From: Canna indica
Taxonomy: Eukaryota; Streptophyta; Magnoliopsida; Zingiberales; Cannaceae
Length of the DNA stretch: 64,000 nt
Direction: 5' to 3'
Assembly (NCBI GenBank): GCA_034359265.1
Contig: CP136891.1
Location: forward strand, 84,028,001 to 84,092,000
Position 1 is the first letter of the stretch. Each line of letters starts with the position of its first letter. The notes beneath the pieces are model-generated. The model did not search any database and was not told where the DNA came from. It saw only the letters and a program-made list of their open reading frames with translations. The position numbers were made by a program, and so were the translations under genes. This document shows, one piece after another, positions 1 to 12,066 of this stretch.

Positions 1-2
1 GG

Positions 3-1582
3 CTGGGTGCATCTATCCTTAGTCTTGGTGAATGGTTTATTAAACGCATGCCATTTGTTCGCCACATCTATAATGCCTCAAAGCAAATTGGCTCTGCCGT
101 CTCACCTGGTAAGACCTCTATTCTATTTTGTTGTTTTATTTTCCACCCAAGCCATGCATTCTCACTTTTTCTTTGTTCACTATAGACCAGAATAAACAAG
201 CATTCAAGGAAGTTGTAATTATCAGGCACCCTCGGCTTGGTGAATATGCATTCGGATTTATCACTTCTACTGTTACTCTTCAGGTGCTTGCTATCTATAT
301 TGCTGATTTTGGTGGTATGATATATAACAATTCATTCATGCATGTTTTTAATGTGCTTGAAGTACTTACTGTTGCAGCATTATTATCGCATGCTTCATAG
401 TTGATAGAGGTGGCAAACGGTTGGACCGGCCTGCTCCCGACTGAGGCCCGGCTGGGAGGCCCCTTTGGACACATGGGTCATGCTTGGCCGAAGCCTAACC
501 ATGGCCCTAGTGCTCCGCTTGAAAATTTCCGGGCCTTGTGTGATACAACTTGATGGAGGTCAAGCTTGGCCAGGGCCGAAACCCTACACGTAACACGTTG
601 CCACCTCTAATAGTTGGTATTTACCACTTTACCAGTTATCACCTCTTCATTGGAGAGGGGCACACAAGCTGAGTAGACAACTTTCTGGAATATCTAAATG
701 GGGATTGTTTTTTAATAGAAAATTCCCTATGTTAAGAAGTTGGTTTTTGTGTATACTACTGGATTCAGATGGATAAGAGAATCTTTATTAAAAAGTTCAA
801 ATCTCACCTAATTGTAATCCATACATATTGATTTGGTCAGGCTCCGGCTGCATAGGTTCTTGAGGTTTGGTATTATTTACATGTTTACTTTCTACTAGCA
901 TATGGAATAATTAGTAGTTACCGAGGAGGATCAATCATACAAACTTGAATGAGTGTGGTGACTTTTTGGTCATGAGATCCAAAGTCCAGACAGTGGAAAA
1001 CTGCAGTTTGAGTTAAACTTTGATAATTTGGGAAGTATATTGAGTTGTGTTCCTTAGCAGTACGGCATGATGGATGTAGATATACCTTTCAGTTCATCCA
1101 ACAATCCAGGTTTATATGGAACAACCAATGTAAATGAGACACTCATATTACTTGGTATTTTTCTGTATGGATATAAATCTTTATTCACTGACATATGTTC
1201 CCTTTGTTGCTTTGAACCTATAAGAGTTATACTGGTGAAGAGGAACTCAGCTGCGTCTATGTTCCAACCAACCATCTCTATGTCGGTGACATATTTCTGG
1301 TCAGCTCAAATGATATTATCAGACCAAATCTTTCTGTCCGTGAAGGAATTGGTAGGCTGCAATCTTCCTTTTCGTTGTGCTTTTTTGCATTGAGTATCAA
1401 ATGAAACTAATAATATAAGCTAAGATTCCTTGTCCTATGTGTTTTCTTTATGAACCTTGTGTCCATCCTTAAATGCAGAGATCGTCGTCTCTGGTGGTAT
1501 GTCGATGCCTCAAATTCTGACGACACTGGATATGCATAAAGTACCTCTTGACAGAGTTAGATCTACCCGAAATTATCCTTAA
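3..1582 (+). CDS. LCV: LIKE-COV (DUF502) membrane protein, 3' part
   Basis: The C-terminal 144 residues of a LIKE-COV/CONTINUOUS VASCULAR RING protein. In the family these are integral membrane proteins of the Golgi/trans-Golgi region, linked to vascular patterning and vacuolar traffic. I see four exons: 3-108, 186-283, 1225-1351 and 1479-1582. All have GT-AG borders and one continuous frame, and the stop TAA is at 1580-1582. Recognisable blocks are GEWFIKRMPFVRHIY in the first exon, RHPRLGEYAFGFITS in the second, VYVPTNHLYVGDIF and IRPNLSVREG in the third and VVSGGMSMPQ in the fourth. The start codon and N-terminal membrane segments lie left of the window. Intron 2 (284-1224) carries a short hAT-type MITE. 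The family call is strong; which LCV paralog it is cannot be told. Confidence 0.9.
405..609. mobile_element. hAT-type MITE in LCV intron 2
   Basis: A 205 bp element with terminal inverted repeats TAGAGGTGGCAA (left) and its complement TTGCCACCTCTA (right). It is flanked by near-identical 8 bp target duplications, ATAGTTGA at 397-404 and ATAGTTGG at 610-617. The interior is GC-rich compared with the surrounding intron. An 8 bp duplication with this kind of end fits non-autonomous hAT elements. It contains no coding sequence. Confidence 0.75.
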
Positions 1583-2261
1583 TTTGTTCTAGCTGGGAAC
1601 GATTTCTTCCATTGTTGCTTTGATTGACTAGCCGTTTTTTTTTTGCGTGCGATGATCCTTAACACACTATTTTTGGGTCTAATTCACTTCTGTAGATACG
1701 ATGCAAGAATTTTGGCAGGGTATTAATACTGATGTCCTTTCTTGCCTCGAAATTGTGCGCCTTCAATTTAGCTTTATGGCTCGGATCAATTATCTTTTTA
1801 AAATAAATTAAAGAGCTAAACTAAAAATTCTAATAAATGATGGACCAAACTTTTAACTTTCAAATTGGATTTGCGCGAGCTTGAGTTGGATGATGAAATC
1901 TCTATTCCCATTTCCCACAGCCGAAATGAAATGGTTCACCATAGTTATACAAATGACACGATTTCTCTATATCATAGAAAACCAAAAACGCCGCTGGCAA
2001 ATTCCTTCCATAAACGGACTAGACCGACCATCTACTTGCAGCATAGAAAATGTAACACAATCGGCTTAAAAGTTAAAATGCACAAAGTGAGAACATATAC
2101 ATTCTTTTTTCTTGATGGAAGCGTTTCTTAAAATGTCAAGGGAAAAGGAAACATGTTATGGAATAGCATGATTTACTTCTGGAGTTTACATATAAGAATA
2201 CACAACGCATTTATTTAACTTAACAACAAATGTGGAAGGTAGAAGAGTTGCCTTTCTTTGT
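1583..2261. other. Intergenic, convergent gene ends
   Basis: Space between the 3' ends of the LCV gene (+) and the RAB7 gene (-). It should hold both 3' UTRs. Only short chance reading frames are present and I see no repeat or RNA gene. Confidence 0.5.
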
Positions 2262-5200
2262 CTAGCATTCACAACCTGATGATCTTTGCTGCCGATTGCC
2301 ACTTGCTACATCAATAGTGTCGGGTAGGTAGCTTCACCAAGCAAAAACATCATGTGAGTTTCTTCTTTACAAGATGAAGATAGTTTCAATGATGTGGAGG
2401 TGATAAAAAAGGCTTAGATACAAAAATAAAACGTAATCAATAGCCAGAAACAAATCAGTAAGTCCTGCAAAGCATTTCTTTATTTCCTTGGTTAAACCAG
2501 CTTTGTGCTTCTGAGCATACTCTATTATCAATTTCTTTTACCACTCTAAATCAAGATTATATGCCAAATCTAAAATTGAATATTCATCTATCATAAATTT
2601 AACTGAAGTAAATAAATCATTTGGCATATAACCCAATGACAGAACCAATAAATCAGTGGACAAGAGAACTAGTCCGACACTAAGTTCAGCATTCATAAAG
2701 ATTATTGCTACAAATGAAAGTGATATAGAGGTGATTGAAGTCCCGGCTTCAATAAAAAAAAAGATACTTACATTTCTTCTTCGGGTTCATTCTTGAGAGC
2801 AATATTGGCAATGCACTGAAAAGCAGCTTCCACATTAGTGCCCTCCTTAGCAGATGTCTCGAAGTAGGGAATATTTCCCTTGGAAGCACACCATTGCTTT
2901 GCCTTCTTCTCAGAAACCTGAAATTTCCACAAGAAAAAGGATGAAAAATCAAAATACTATATTTTGAATGCATGAAAAGGCATGAGAAGTACTAGTATCT
3001 TCTCAGTTTTTGTAAAGCTAGAAAAGGAAGGATATATTTACCACTCTACTATTACCACCATCAATATCTGTCTTGTTCCCCAAAACTACAAATGGGAAAT
3101 TTTCTGGATCTGAGGGGCTTGCCTAAACAATGAAATAACACAACTTGAATTCAGTCGTTCAGTCGGAACCTTTTGAAACATATGAACTATTATTGAAAGA
3201 AGAGGAGAGCACGTCTACCTGAATCAGAAACTCTTCCCGCCAGTTGTTCAGGTTATCAAATGATTTCATGACATTAACATCATATACAAGAACACAGCAA
3301 TCTGCACCGCGATAGAATGCAACACCAAGACTTTGGAATCTTTCCTGCCCTGCTGTATCCCATATCTGTACGAAATAAGCATATCAAATGTAACTTTCCA
3401 AATACAGCAGCAAGGATCATGAGCATAAAACTAAAATTGAGTAACCTTTGCAAAATACAAGAGCCAAACTGCATAGGGTGAGTCAAACCATTGAGGGAAA
3501 CTTATGCACAACTGAAGCACAAAGGCTGCTTTACCTAAATGGAGAATTACTATCTCATTTGTGTGTATAACTGCTCCTTGCTCCTTGCTCTAATTGTATA
3601 ACTTCCAGCCTTATTGTCCCAATTATATATGTACAAATGTTCAAGATATATTTGGATCTGCCAATACTGTCATTCTACAAAATCATGCATGACTTTTTCA
3701 CCTCATGGAACTCTCTGTATATGTATTGACGTACAAATGTTGCTAGTTTGTTTTCTCGTTTGTTTGCCACTACTTCTGTTCTTTCTTTCTCTATTTCTTA
3801 GTTCCTGTTCCTTCAACTCGCTCTGATTCCTTATAAGTGGATATCATGGTGATCACTGATCACACTTCCTAATTTAAGATAAACTTCAAAAAGTTGATTA
3901 CCTTCTAAAGATGAAGCGAAAATCTCTGTGAATCCTCATCAGAGTTGATAATTAGAGCAACAAAGAAAAGTTATGTCTATGCACATGCAAATGTTAATGG
4001 AGCTTAGACTTGATTCTGACACAGAAATTTGAACAACAATAGCTTTCAAAGTTCATTCAGGCCAGCTCAATCAACTTAATCTGGTAATATATTGTTTGCA
4101 GGCATTTGCATCCATGACAAAGACTAAAAAATCTCAGAAACCAATCCAACGGTTATTACAATGACTTGACAGGCATTTGCATCCATGTCAAAGATTCTGA
4201 ACACTCACAGAAATTCCCATCAAGTGGTTGCTACAATGACTTGTCTACTTCATATAGGACAATTTTATAATACCACTTCCCACTTCTTTACCCTCATACA
4301 AAAAAAATAATAGAATTGAATAAAATGAGATATTGGAAAACTGGTTAAGAGATGGTTTATGCCAATCAATCTAACTTGTGCATAAAAGGCAAAAGCCATT
4401 TTCTATTTCATCCATTTTGGAGGAACTAAAGCTGAAAGAAGTTAGCTATAGAAAAACAAGGAACTATAATTCATGCAGCCCTTGTGTGAATCATGCACCT
4501 CATGGATTTAAATCTCGTACCATATTGGTAGGCCTATTACCTACTGGTTATTTTGTACTAGTACAACTTGGTACATGCATTGCACGATGTGTACCAGTTT
4601 GGTATCACCCAATGGAAACCCTGTACCAAGCGGTACAAACCCAACAGCTATAAAAATAGACATTGGGACTTTTGCCCAGCAGATTTTTACCAAGTTTGAG
4701 GGCCTTATATAGCCCTCAAACCCCTTATTCTCCTCTATGCACTATTCTCTCACTCAAATCTTTCTCATTCTCTCAATTTTTTAGATTTGCATTTTTTCAT
4801 TGAAATCGACCTTAACTGTGTTGCACCCTTCGATATGCCGCCTACCTCCTTTGATAAATGCCATTCTTTGGCCTTTTAGGTTTAGATTTGCATTAGTTCA
4901 TTTTAACTTCAAGTGTACTTTAATTTGAGACGTTTCTAATGGTGCATTATGTATGTTTCTTAATCATTTTAATTAATTAATAATTTTAAACTATGAATTT
5001 GGAGTCTAAAATGAAAAAAATTATGCACCGGTCATTTACCGAAATTGGTACCGGCATGAGATTTTAAACCTTGGTGCAACTTGACATAAAACATAATTTT
5101 CAATAATCTAGTTTCATGTATACTAAAAAGAGAGCAATACAATGACACCAAGACTTACCTGCAATGTGAGCAATCTATCCTCGATCTGCACTTCTTTGGT

Positions 5201-5570
5201 CAAGAAATCAGCTCCAATTGTAGCCTTATACTGGTTACTAAACTTTCGACTTACATATCTAATTGAGACAGCTTAAGGCCAAAGCAAAACAAATCCAAGA
5301 AGAAACTCATACAGGCGTCCCACCAGAAAAGAAAATATCGTCAGAATAAAATAAACAGTCTTTGTAACGAGCAGAGGATACTGGTTCATCAGAGACGTCT
5401 TCCCAACCCTAGCATACACAGGCAACAAAAACGCATCAATCGCTGATCCCCAATCATTCAGTGGTTCGTAGATGAGTAGGACGACCAGATCAAACAGTGG
5501 AGAGGCACACGACTCACCCGCTATCGCCGAGGATGATGACTTTGAGAAGTATTCTGCGGCGGGATGCCAT
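2262..5570 (-). CDS. RABG3: RAB7-type small GTPase (RABG3 group)
   Basis: A complete RAB7/RABG3 GTPase of 207 residues. In plants this group acts on the late endosome and tonoplast, in fusion with the vacuole. The seven exons, in coding order, are 5518-5570, 5382-5408, 5159-5258, 3219-3365, 3042-3122, 2772-2917 and 2262-2331. All junctions are GT-AG and in frame. The nucleotide-binding motifs are intact: GDSGVGKT (15-22), DTAGQE (63-68), NKTD (125-128) and SAK (158-160). The effector region contains YKATIGADF. The protein ends in CEC (205-207), the double geranylgeranylation signal expected of RAB7. Length matches the family (206-207). The start ATG is fixed by the family N-terminus MASRRR. 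Intron 3 (3366-5158) is unusually long and holds an inverted-repeat element. The gene is tail-to-tail with LCV and head-to-tail with the PERK gene. Confidence 0.95.
4504..5070. mobile_element. Inverted-repeat element in RABG3 intron 3
   Basis: The left end begins GGATTTAAATCTCGTACC. The right end, read on the other strand, begins GGTTTAAAATCTCATGCC, so imperfect terminal inverted repeats frame about 570 bp. The inside is rich in GTAC-centred palindromes around 4548-4640. I found no clear target-site duplication, so the superfamily is open and the borders are approximate. It has no coding capacity. Confidence 0.45.
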
Positions 5571-6274
5571 GAGATTCCGGTCCTGGGAGCTGAAGGGCTT
5601 CCGGATTCGCCTACACTGGAGTCGACGTAGGGTTTCTTTTGACGCACCGTGCACGCGAGGGAACCCTAGAAAGATCCCCCAAAGCGCTTCGCTTCGTCCT
5701 ATTTAAGAGTCGAGCGAGGAAGACAACGAGGGCGAGCCAGCTATTTTATTAGTAGAGCGACAACGAAGGGAACCTGCCAGAGCGGGCCGATCGGCGAGTC
5801 AACGCGGCGACTCGCCGATTTGCTACATGTCAGCCGTAGAGATCAGAAGTTAAATTTACACGCGTCCAGTTGTGATTGGATTTGAATATTTCGACGAATT
5901 TTCACGTCGACATTTTAGCTGTTTCCTCGTTGAGAGAGTGTAGAGGATCAGCTTTCAAGTTAAAGACGGTGGAATATCGATGTTAAAAATCTGCAACCAA
6001 CTTCAGCGTAACAATTTTAATAAGCCAGGAAATGGAGTAATTGTTTCATCAAGTTCCTGGAAAAAATCAAGTAATTATTCACTGTAGCAAGACATAAAAA
6101 TGTAAAATTGATCCGTGGACAACAATGTAGGAAAAACAAGACAGAAATAGGACCACAAGAAACAAGAATTAACTCAAGCTTGCTGTCATGGGCTGTATAC
6201 AGAATGATGAGGATTGCAAATGGTGAAGAGTAGACTGAAGCAGGGGGGCACTGTACAATAAATCAGTATCAATC
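5571..6274. promoter_or_regulatory. RABG3 upstream region and PERK 3' flank
   Basis: The RABG3 5' side (reading leftward) has a TATA-like TTAAATA at about 5697-5704 and a telo-box-like CTAGGGTT in the probable leader at about 5664-5671. Both are common in constitutively expressed plant genes. A perfect 10 bp stem lies further upstream at 5791-5818. The part from about 5850 to 6274 is probably PERK 3' UTR and spacer, and nothing else is visible there. Confidence 0.4.
5791..5818. repeat. GC-rich perfect inverted repeat upstream of RABG3
   Basis: TCGGCGAGTC and its exact complement GACTCGCCGA are separated by 8 bases. It lies 221 bp upstream of the RABG3 start codon. It could be a protein-binding palindrome or the relic of an element end. 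No function is shown. Confidence 0.5.
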
Positions 6275-9200
6275 CTATACTTTAGCGCTGAATTCGGCGG
6301 TGCTTTTATTTGAATCGGTGGTTATCTCCCGATCGTAGGGATCGTAGTCGATGCTCGATGAATCCTGGTTCTGGTTATACTCGCTGGAAGTTGAAGGTAC
6401 ACTAAAAATGCTGCTCATATCCTCTTGATTCGCAAATGCCATCCTCCTCAATCGGCTCACATACTCATGACTGGAGGAACTCTGGAGAGCACTGTGACCT
6501 GGCACAACTTCTGCTTGTAAAACCTCGAGAGATAATTCTCCTTCCAAGAACCGAACAACCTGCCCAAATTTGAAGGAGAAAGATTACATGTAGTTGTAAG
6601 GATCTAATCTTTTCTCGTTTCCTGAACGATTGATCTGCTATGAAAATGTGAAAATTGAAACCAGTTCTATAACACACACTTGATGCATTGACTTAATAGG
6701 AAGAGCAATGTGGAGCCAATTCATTCCTACCAATAAAGTTCGGTCTCAAAAGCACCATGCATGGATAAGTGCAAGAAGTAGACAATGTTAGATTATCATA
6801 ATCATAAGCAACAGTAAAAATGATCCTCACATGAATATTAGAAACAAAAAGTAGTTAACTTCCTTTTGGAAAGCTTAACCACTGCTTTGTCTCCACACAT
6901 TTGATTAGCAAGATTTATCATTTGTCAGCTACTGGTAAGAAGATAAATTGAACAATTTACCTCACTCATACGTGGGCGAAGTTTTGCAGACTGGCGAACG
7001 CAAGCAGCAGCACAAACAATTAAACGTGTCATCTCATTAGAATCATAGTTATTCTCCAAGTATGGATCAACAAGGGCCTCATAGTTGTTATCCTTTGCAG
7101 CTTGTGTCAGTAAGGGTCTTGCCTATAACAAGTGAATTGCATCGAGTAAGATCTTTAAGTTAATTTCTATCGACTAAAGGAACAAGAAAGAGGATAATAG
7201 TAAGCTTAAAATGAAAAAAAAACTCAATTGTAAGTTTGAAGCACTCGTTTAAGCAGTTGACCATGCACATCCAACATGATGATTTTTAGGGGCGCTTTTT
7301 TATATGGTCTTTTTGAGATAAACGTTTTAAAAAGTGACACTCTTTATAAGTTTAACAAAAACTAGCAAGAGAACAGTTTTTTGGACAAAAATTATCCTTA
7401 TTAAATCATTAATACCTGACCTGTACGATGAAAAGATGTGTCTGTTTCAATAATCTATCTAGGTGTCAACAACTCGGGACAACCCGTCCATATGTCAACA
7501 AACAATGGACAAAGACAACACACCCCTCCCTAGATGTCAACAACCAAGAACAACCCGGGAACACCCCGTCCATATGCCAACAACAAGGGACAAAGATAAC
7601 ACACCTCGCTCTGGATGTCGACAATCCAAGACAATCCGGAACAACCCGTCCAGGGTGTTGACAACTCGGGATAACCCGTCGATGGAGTCAACAACCCGGG
7701 ACAAAGACAAAGCACACTGCATTCATATCTATATTGCTTGTATGATTTCTGTTTGTGCTACAGGTCACTTATAAGGAAGAGGAAAATCTTGTTCATGCCA
7801 AAGATGATTTCGGGATGCCAAAGATGAGTCGACGAAATCGCGACGCGGAATTACACGTTGATTGATGAGAGGAGGGGGTGAGGGAGTGGCGAGGGATCAC
7901 CATCGGTGGTGAATTCGGCAAAGAGAGGGAGAACAAGGGAGGGAGACAAATGAGCAGGGGATCACGGAAGGGGAAGATAAGATAAAAGATGAAGGACATT
8001 TTTGTCCATTCACATAAAATTTGACCAAAAGTTATACGGAGGATCACTTTTTAAAATGCTTATCCCAAGAGGGTTAGTCCACACAATTTCATCGTGATTT
8101 TTTCATGAGAGATGTTAAAGGCTTTAGACAATCAAATAATGACTACATTAGCTGAAATGAAAATAGAACCCTACAGATATCTAGCAAAACTATAGTGCAT
8201 ATAAGTATAAAACATGAGAGCTTAGTTACACCAAGACCCACAAACTATGCTTGCTTTGAGACATCATAAAAGTGCTTAGTGAAACAGCAGTTTCTTGACT
8301 CTTCCATATGCTTGTCCAATAGCCACTTATGTGTTTAGTCATGTTAAACAATTGAAAAAATAGAAAAATTAAAATTTGATGAATAGGAATAATTTAAATT
8401 TATAGTTTATAATCACTTCCAATTTCGAATTAAGTAGATAATTCCAAGTTCAACTTAAGAATCCAATCAGGCAAACACATTAAAAAATTGGAACTAGATG
8501 TGTTCTGTAAGCCAAAGACTAACCCAGCCAACCAATGTGTCATCCATGTAAGCTTGACTTGAAAAAACAGGTCGTCTTCCAGTGATTAACTCCAGCATCA
8601 TCACTCCAAAAGAAAAAACATCCGACTTATCTGTGAGTTTGCCAGAAACTGCATATTCCGGTGCCAAATACCTAACAAAAAGAATGCGGAATAAGCAATG
8701 GTAAAATGTGAGTTTTTTAATAACTATTTTAATTAAGGAGTTAAATGACTAAAAATGATATCTGACTCTGACCTACATTATTCAAACATTGTGCCGTTAA
8801 CTTTTAGTAAAAAAATGAATGTATGTGACGACTACATGTTCCCCATCACATATGATTATTAATAGATGCATAATTTTTATACAACCTGCGCAAATTTAAT
8901 ATCTTAATCCAAATGATAAGTAGTTCTCAGTCAATTCTTTTGAGCAAAACAGACTTAGCTGTGAAAATTCATCTCGAAAGTATTGAAATGAGATACAAAT
9001 CAAAATAAGAAAGACACAAAAAGAGAAATAACGGCGAAAACAAAGTCCATAAAATGGATCAAGTTAACTGTCATACCCAAAAGTTCCCATAACTCTTGTT
9101 GAAATGTGTGTGTCACCTTCAACTTGAAACTTTGCCAGCCCAAAGTCTGCGACCTGAAATGATCTCAAACATTTTTACTCCCATGAGTGAAGTTGTCATT

Positions 9201-12066
9201 CAGTCAGTGAATTGTGAAAAAAGAAAGGAGAAGACACTAAAAAGAAATTATAAGCAATTAGTCATCTTACCTTTGCCTCAAAGTTTAAATCAAGGAGAAT
9301 ATTGGCCGCCTTAATATCACGATGAATAATTTTAGGGTGACCTACAGAATAATAGGAATAATAATAATAAATAAACATGCACAGAATCAAAACCTAGTAT
9401 TGAAATAATAATAAAATGGAGAGACTGACAATCTTCATGCAGATAAGCTAATCCCTTTGCAGAACCCACAGCAATTTTGAATCTGGTTGACCAATCCAGA
9501 GTTGGTTGATCCTTCCCTGCACAAGAACATGCTTAGATGAAAAGGCTCAAACTTTCCTACAAGATAAAGTAGAAAGGCAATAAAGATGTCTTTTAGAGTT
9601 CAGATCTTAATTTTGCATAAAATGCCTAAAATGAGAAGTTTTGTTTTATCAGCTCTGCATCAGGAAGCTAATTGACAATCATCACCAATCAAGGGAGCAA
9701 TCAATTATTATGGGTATCTTTTTTAACAATGATTTTTGAGTAATATCAACAAGAAAAACAAAATCATTAAACTTTTCGGAACAGGAAATACAAAGTGAAA
9801 TGTATATTATTAACTGACATTATAATCAAACCATAAGAAACTAGAGACTCAATAAACAATACAAAGATAAGAAACATGAAAATTTTCACAAATAAATCAA
9901 GCAAAAAAGCCATAAAATCCTTAAATGCATAAACGCCTAGCATGAGAAAAAAGTATTCTGATAAGTGATAACTTTTTTAGTTAAGTTTCAGTTTTGACAA
10001 TGTTACTATTACATTACTGTTACAATTAACTTATATGCAAATGGTTTGCACTTTTACAACTCAATGTTTTATCAAAAATACAATCACATACTGATGAACT
10101 TCAACAATAAACCAATTTTTAGGATAAGCTATGAACTATTATACATCAAATTAAAGTTTCAAAGTAACTTATAGTTAATGAGAACTACCATAAATATATA
10201 CCATGTAAATGGAAATCAAGTGTCTTATTAGGAAGATATTCATATACAAGCATCCTCTGGCTTCCAGAAATGCAGTATCCAATCAATGAAACCAAATTTC
10301 TGTGATGAACACGACTGAGCTTTTCAACTTCTGCAAGAAACTCACGGTCTCCCTGTCCACTACCAGATGTCAATTTCTTGACAGCAAATTCTTTTCCATC
10401 GAATGTCCCTTTGTACACATGACCAAAACCACCTTTCCCAAGAAGATTAGCTTCAGAGAATCCATCCGTTGCCATTTCCAGTTCTTCATATGTGAAGGAA
10501 GTCTTTGCGAAATTTAGGAAAATACCAGGGGATGATGACGATAATGAAGTATCAGGACCAGAGTGGTGGTAACCAGATTCTCTGCTTCCTCTAGTTGCAG
10601 GAGGTGTTTCTGTAGAAGTAACCTTTACTGGTGAATGTGTATAGTATGGAGCATATGGATTATCTGTGGACACAAAGAACCTATGAGTATATATAAAAGA
10701 AGTAAATTCACTGGTCAATAGAAGAACTAGATTGAATTCAGAATGTAGAAATAACAATTTTCTCTAAGGTTGCAAAACAAAAGTAGCTGCTAGCTATGAA
10801 CCAAAACACAAAATGCAGTAGAACACTAAAGGTGAAACACAGAAGGAAAAGAAACTGTGAATTAAAAGTTTCAGATTATCACTAGCTAGTACAGAAAAAA
10901 TGTCAGTATAAAACCAAAATCAATAGCATGAAAATCCACCATCGGCCTTATTTACAAAACAACCACCTTTTATTTAGACATACTTAACTATTAATTATTA
11001 GCTCTTTCAACCAAAAAGAGCAAAATACAAGCATTCTTGGTTTCAAGTTCCAGCTGCTATCACATGCTATAATTGAGTTGGCATATATACACAGTTTAAG
11101 ACAATTGAAAAATATCTAAAAAGATTCTTAATCCTGAATGGGGATGTTTATAAAGAAGGTTTAGTTAGTAACAGCAGGTTTCATAGTTTGTATGCAAACT
11201 TTGGGCAAATTTTGATCTTGAAAATAAGAACCTGCATATGGCGAAGGGGATGGAGGCGGAGGACGTCGCCGCCTCCTCCGGCTGAAGAAGAGAAATATGC
11301 CCAACAACAGAGCAATGGCCACAACGGCCGCTGCTATCCCTCCTATAACTATTGGAGTTGACGACGAGCTTGACTTTGAGGACGGCGGCGGCGGCGGAGA
11401 TAGGTTAAGCGGAGGCGACGGCGAAGATGGGACAAACGGAGGTGGTGGTTCAGAGACCGATGGGGTCGCCGGTGGCGGTGGAGATCTCCTTGGCGGAGGA
11501 GGAGAGGAACTGAGCGGCGAAGGAGGTGGCGAGGGCACTGACGAAGGGGGCGGCGGGGGTGACTGATTGGGCGGGGACGGAGGAGGGAGCGGGTTCCTCG
11601 GAGGCGGAGGCGACGAAGTAATAGGCGAGGGAGGCGGAGGCGATGAAGCAATAGGCGAAGGAGGCGGAGGCGACGCCGGGAGCGAGGGTGGAAAGACTGG
11701 AGGTGATGTTGGCGGAGGATTTGGTGGTGACGACGGCGTTGGTAACGGTGGGTTGGATGGCGGAAGAGCAGGAGTAGTTGGAGGAGACGCCTGTGGGGGA
11801 GAAGTGGTGGGAGGTGTTGTTGGCGGAGGAGATGAAGTAGGCGGCGAAGAGCCGGAATCCGGGGGTGGCGGCGAAGAGCCGGAATCCGGGAGTGGCGGCG
11901 AAGAGCCGGAATCCGGTGGTGGCGGCGTAGAGACTGGAGGCGGTGAGCTGGAAGACTGAGGCGGCGGCGCCAAGTTGGACGGTGGCGGGGGAATGGAAGC
12001 CGGAGGAGGCGGTACCAAATTGGACGGCGGCGGCGGCGGACTGGAAACCGGAGGAGAAGCTGACAT
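6275..12066 (-). CDS. Proline-rich extensin-like receptor kinase (PERK)
   Basis: A complete PERK of 708 residues: a plasma-membrane receptor-like kinase whose Hyp/Pro-rich ectodomain is thought to contact the cell wall. The eight exons in coding order are 11232-12066, 10202-10663, 9430-9516, 9271-9341, 9077-9153, 8524-8671, 6961-7122 and 6275-6559. All are in frame with GT-AG borders. Residues 1 to about 235 are Ser-Pro(n) rich. A single membrane segment spans about 239-261 and is followed by an Arg6 stop-transfer run. The kinase domain has GKGGFG (about 354-359), the AVKKL lysine (about 374), HRD (468-470), DFG (488-490) and an APE motif, so it looks catalytically competent. The start is ATG 12064-12066; a longer reading would need a TTG. 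Two repeats of about 30 bp in exon 1 encode PPPPDSGSS and SPPPPSPI units. Intron 6 (7123-8523) holds a probable transposon with a minisatellite. The symbol is left blank because I cannot tell which PERK it is. Confidence 0.93.
7290..8085. mobile_element. Probable TIR element in PERK intron 6
   Basis: Imperfect terminal inverted repeats are visible: GATAAACGTTTTAAAAAGTG near 7316-7335 and, on the opposite strand, GATAAGCATTTTAAAAAGTG near 8045-8064. The similarity extends about 15 bp further outwards. The interior of about 0.7 kb carries a minisatellite and no intact gene. I could not identify a target-site duplication, so the ends are approximate and the superfamily (Mutator or hAT) is undecided. 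Confidence 0.5.
7451..7715. repeat. Degenerate minisatellite, units of about 30-42 bp
   Basis: About seven imperfect tandem units begin with variants of GTCAACAAC and contain CGGGACAA and CCCGTCCA, alternating with ACAAAGACAACACACC. They lie inside the inverted-repeat element in the PERK intron, so they probably arrived or expanded with it. The overlapping reading frames here are products of the repeat, not genes. Confidence 0.7.
11840..11935 (-). repeat. In-frame tandem repeat in PERK ectodomain
   Basis: Three adjacent copies of a roughly 30 bp unit (GAAGAGCCGGAATCCGG on the + strand) encode repeated PPPPDSGSS blocks of the extracellular domain. A second local repeat, around 11590-11680, encodes SPPPPSPI units. 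Such repeats are prone to length change without a frameshift. Confidence 0.7.

Noticed and set aside
3614..3826. 70-codon frame inside RABG3 intron 3
   Set aside because: It lies in an intron, has low complexity at its end and no family resemblance.
7428..7774. Overlapping frames with repeated PSICQQ/DNP words
   Set aside because: Translated minisatellite inside an intronic element.
11297..11959. Long glycine-rich open frames on the + strand
   Set aside because: They are the exact antisense of the proline-rich PERK exon 1. GGC/GGA runs are the complement of CCG/CCT codons.
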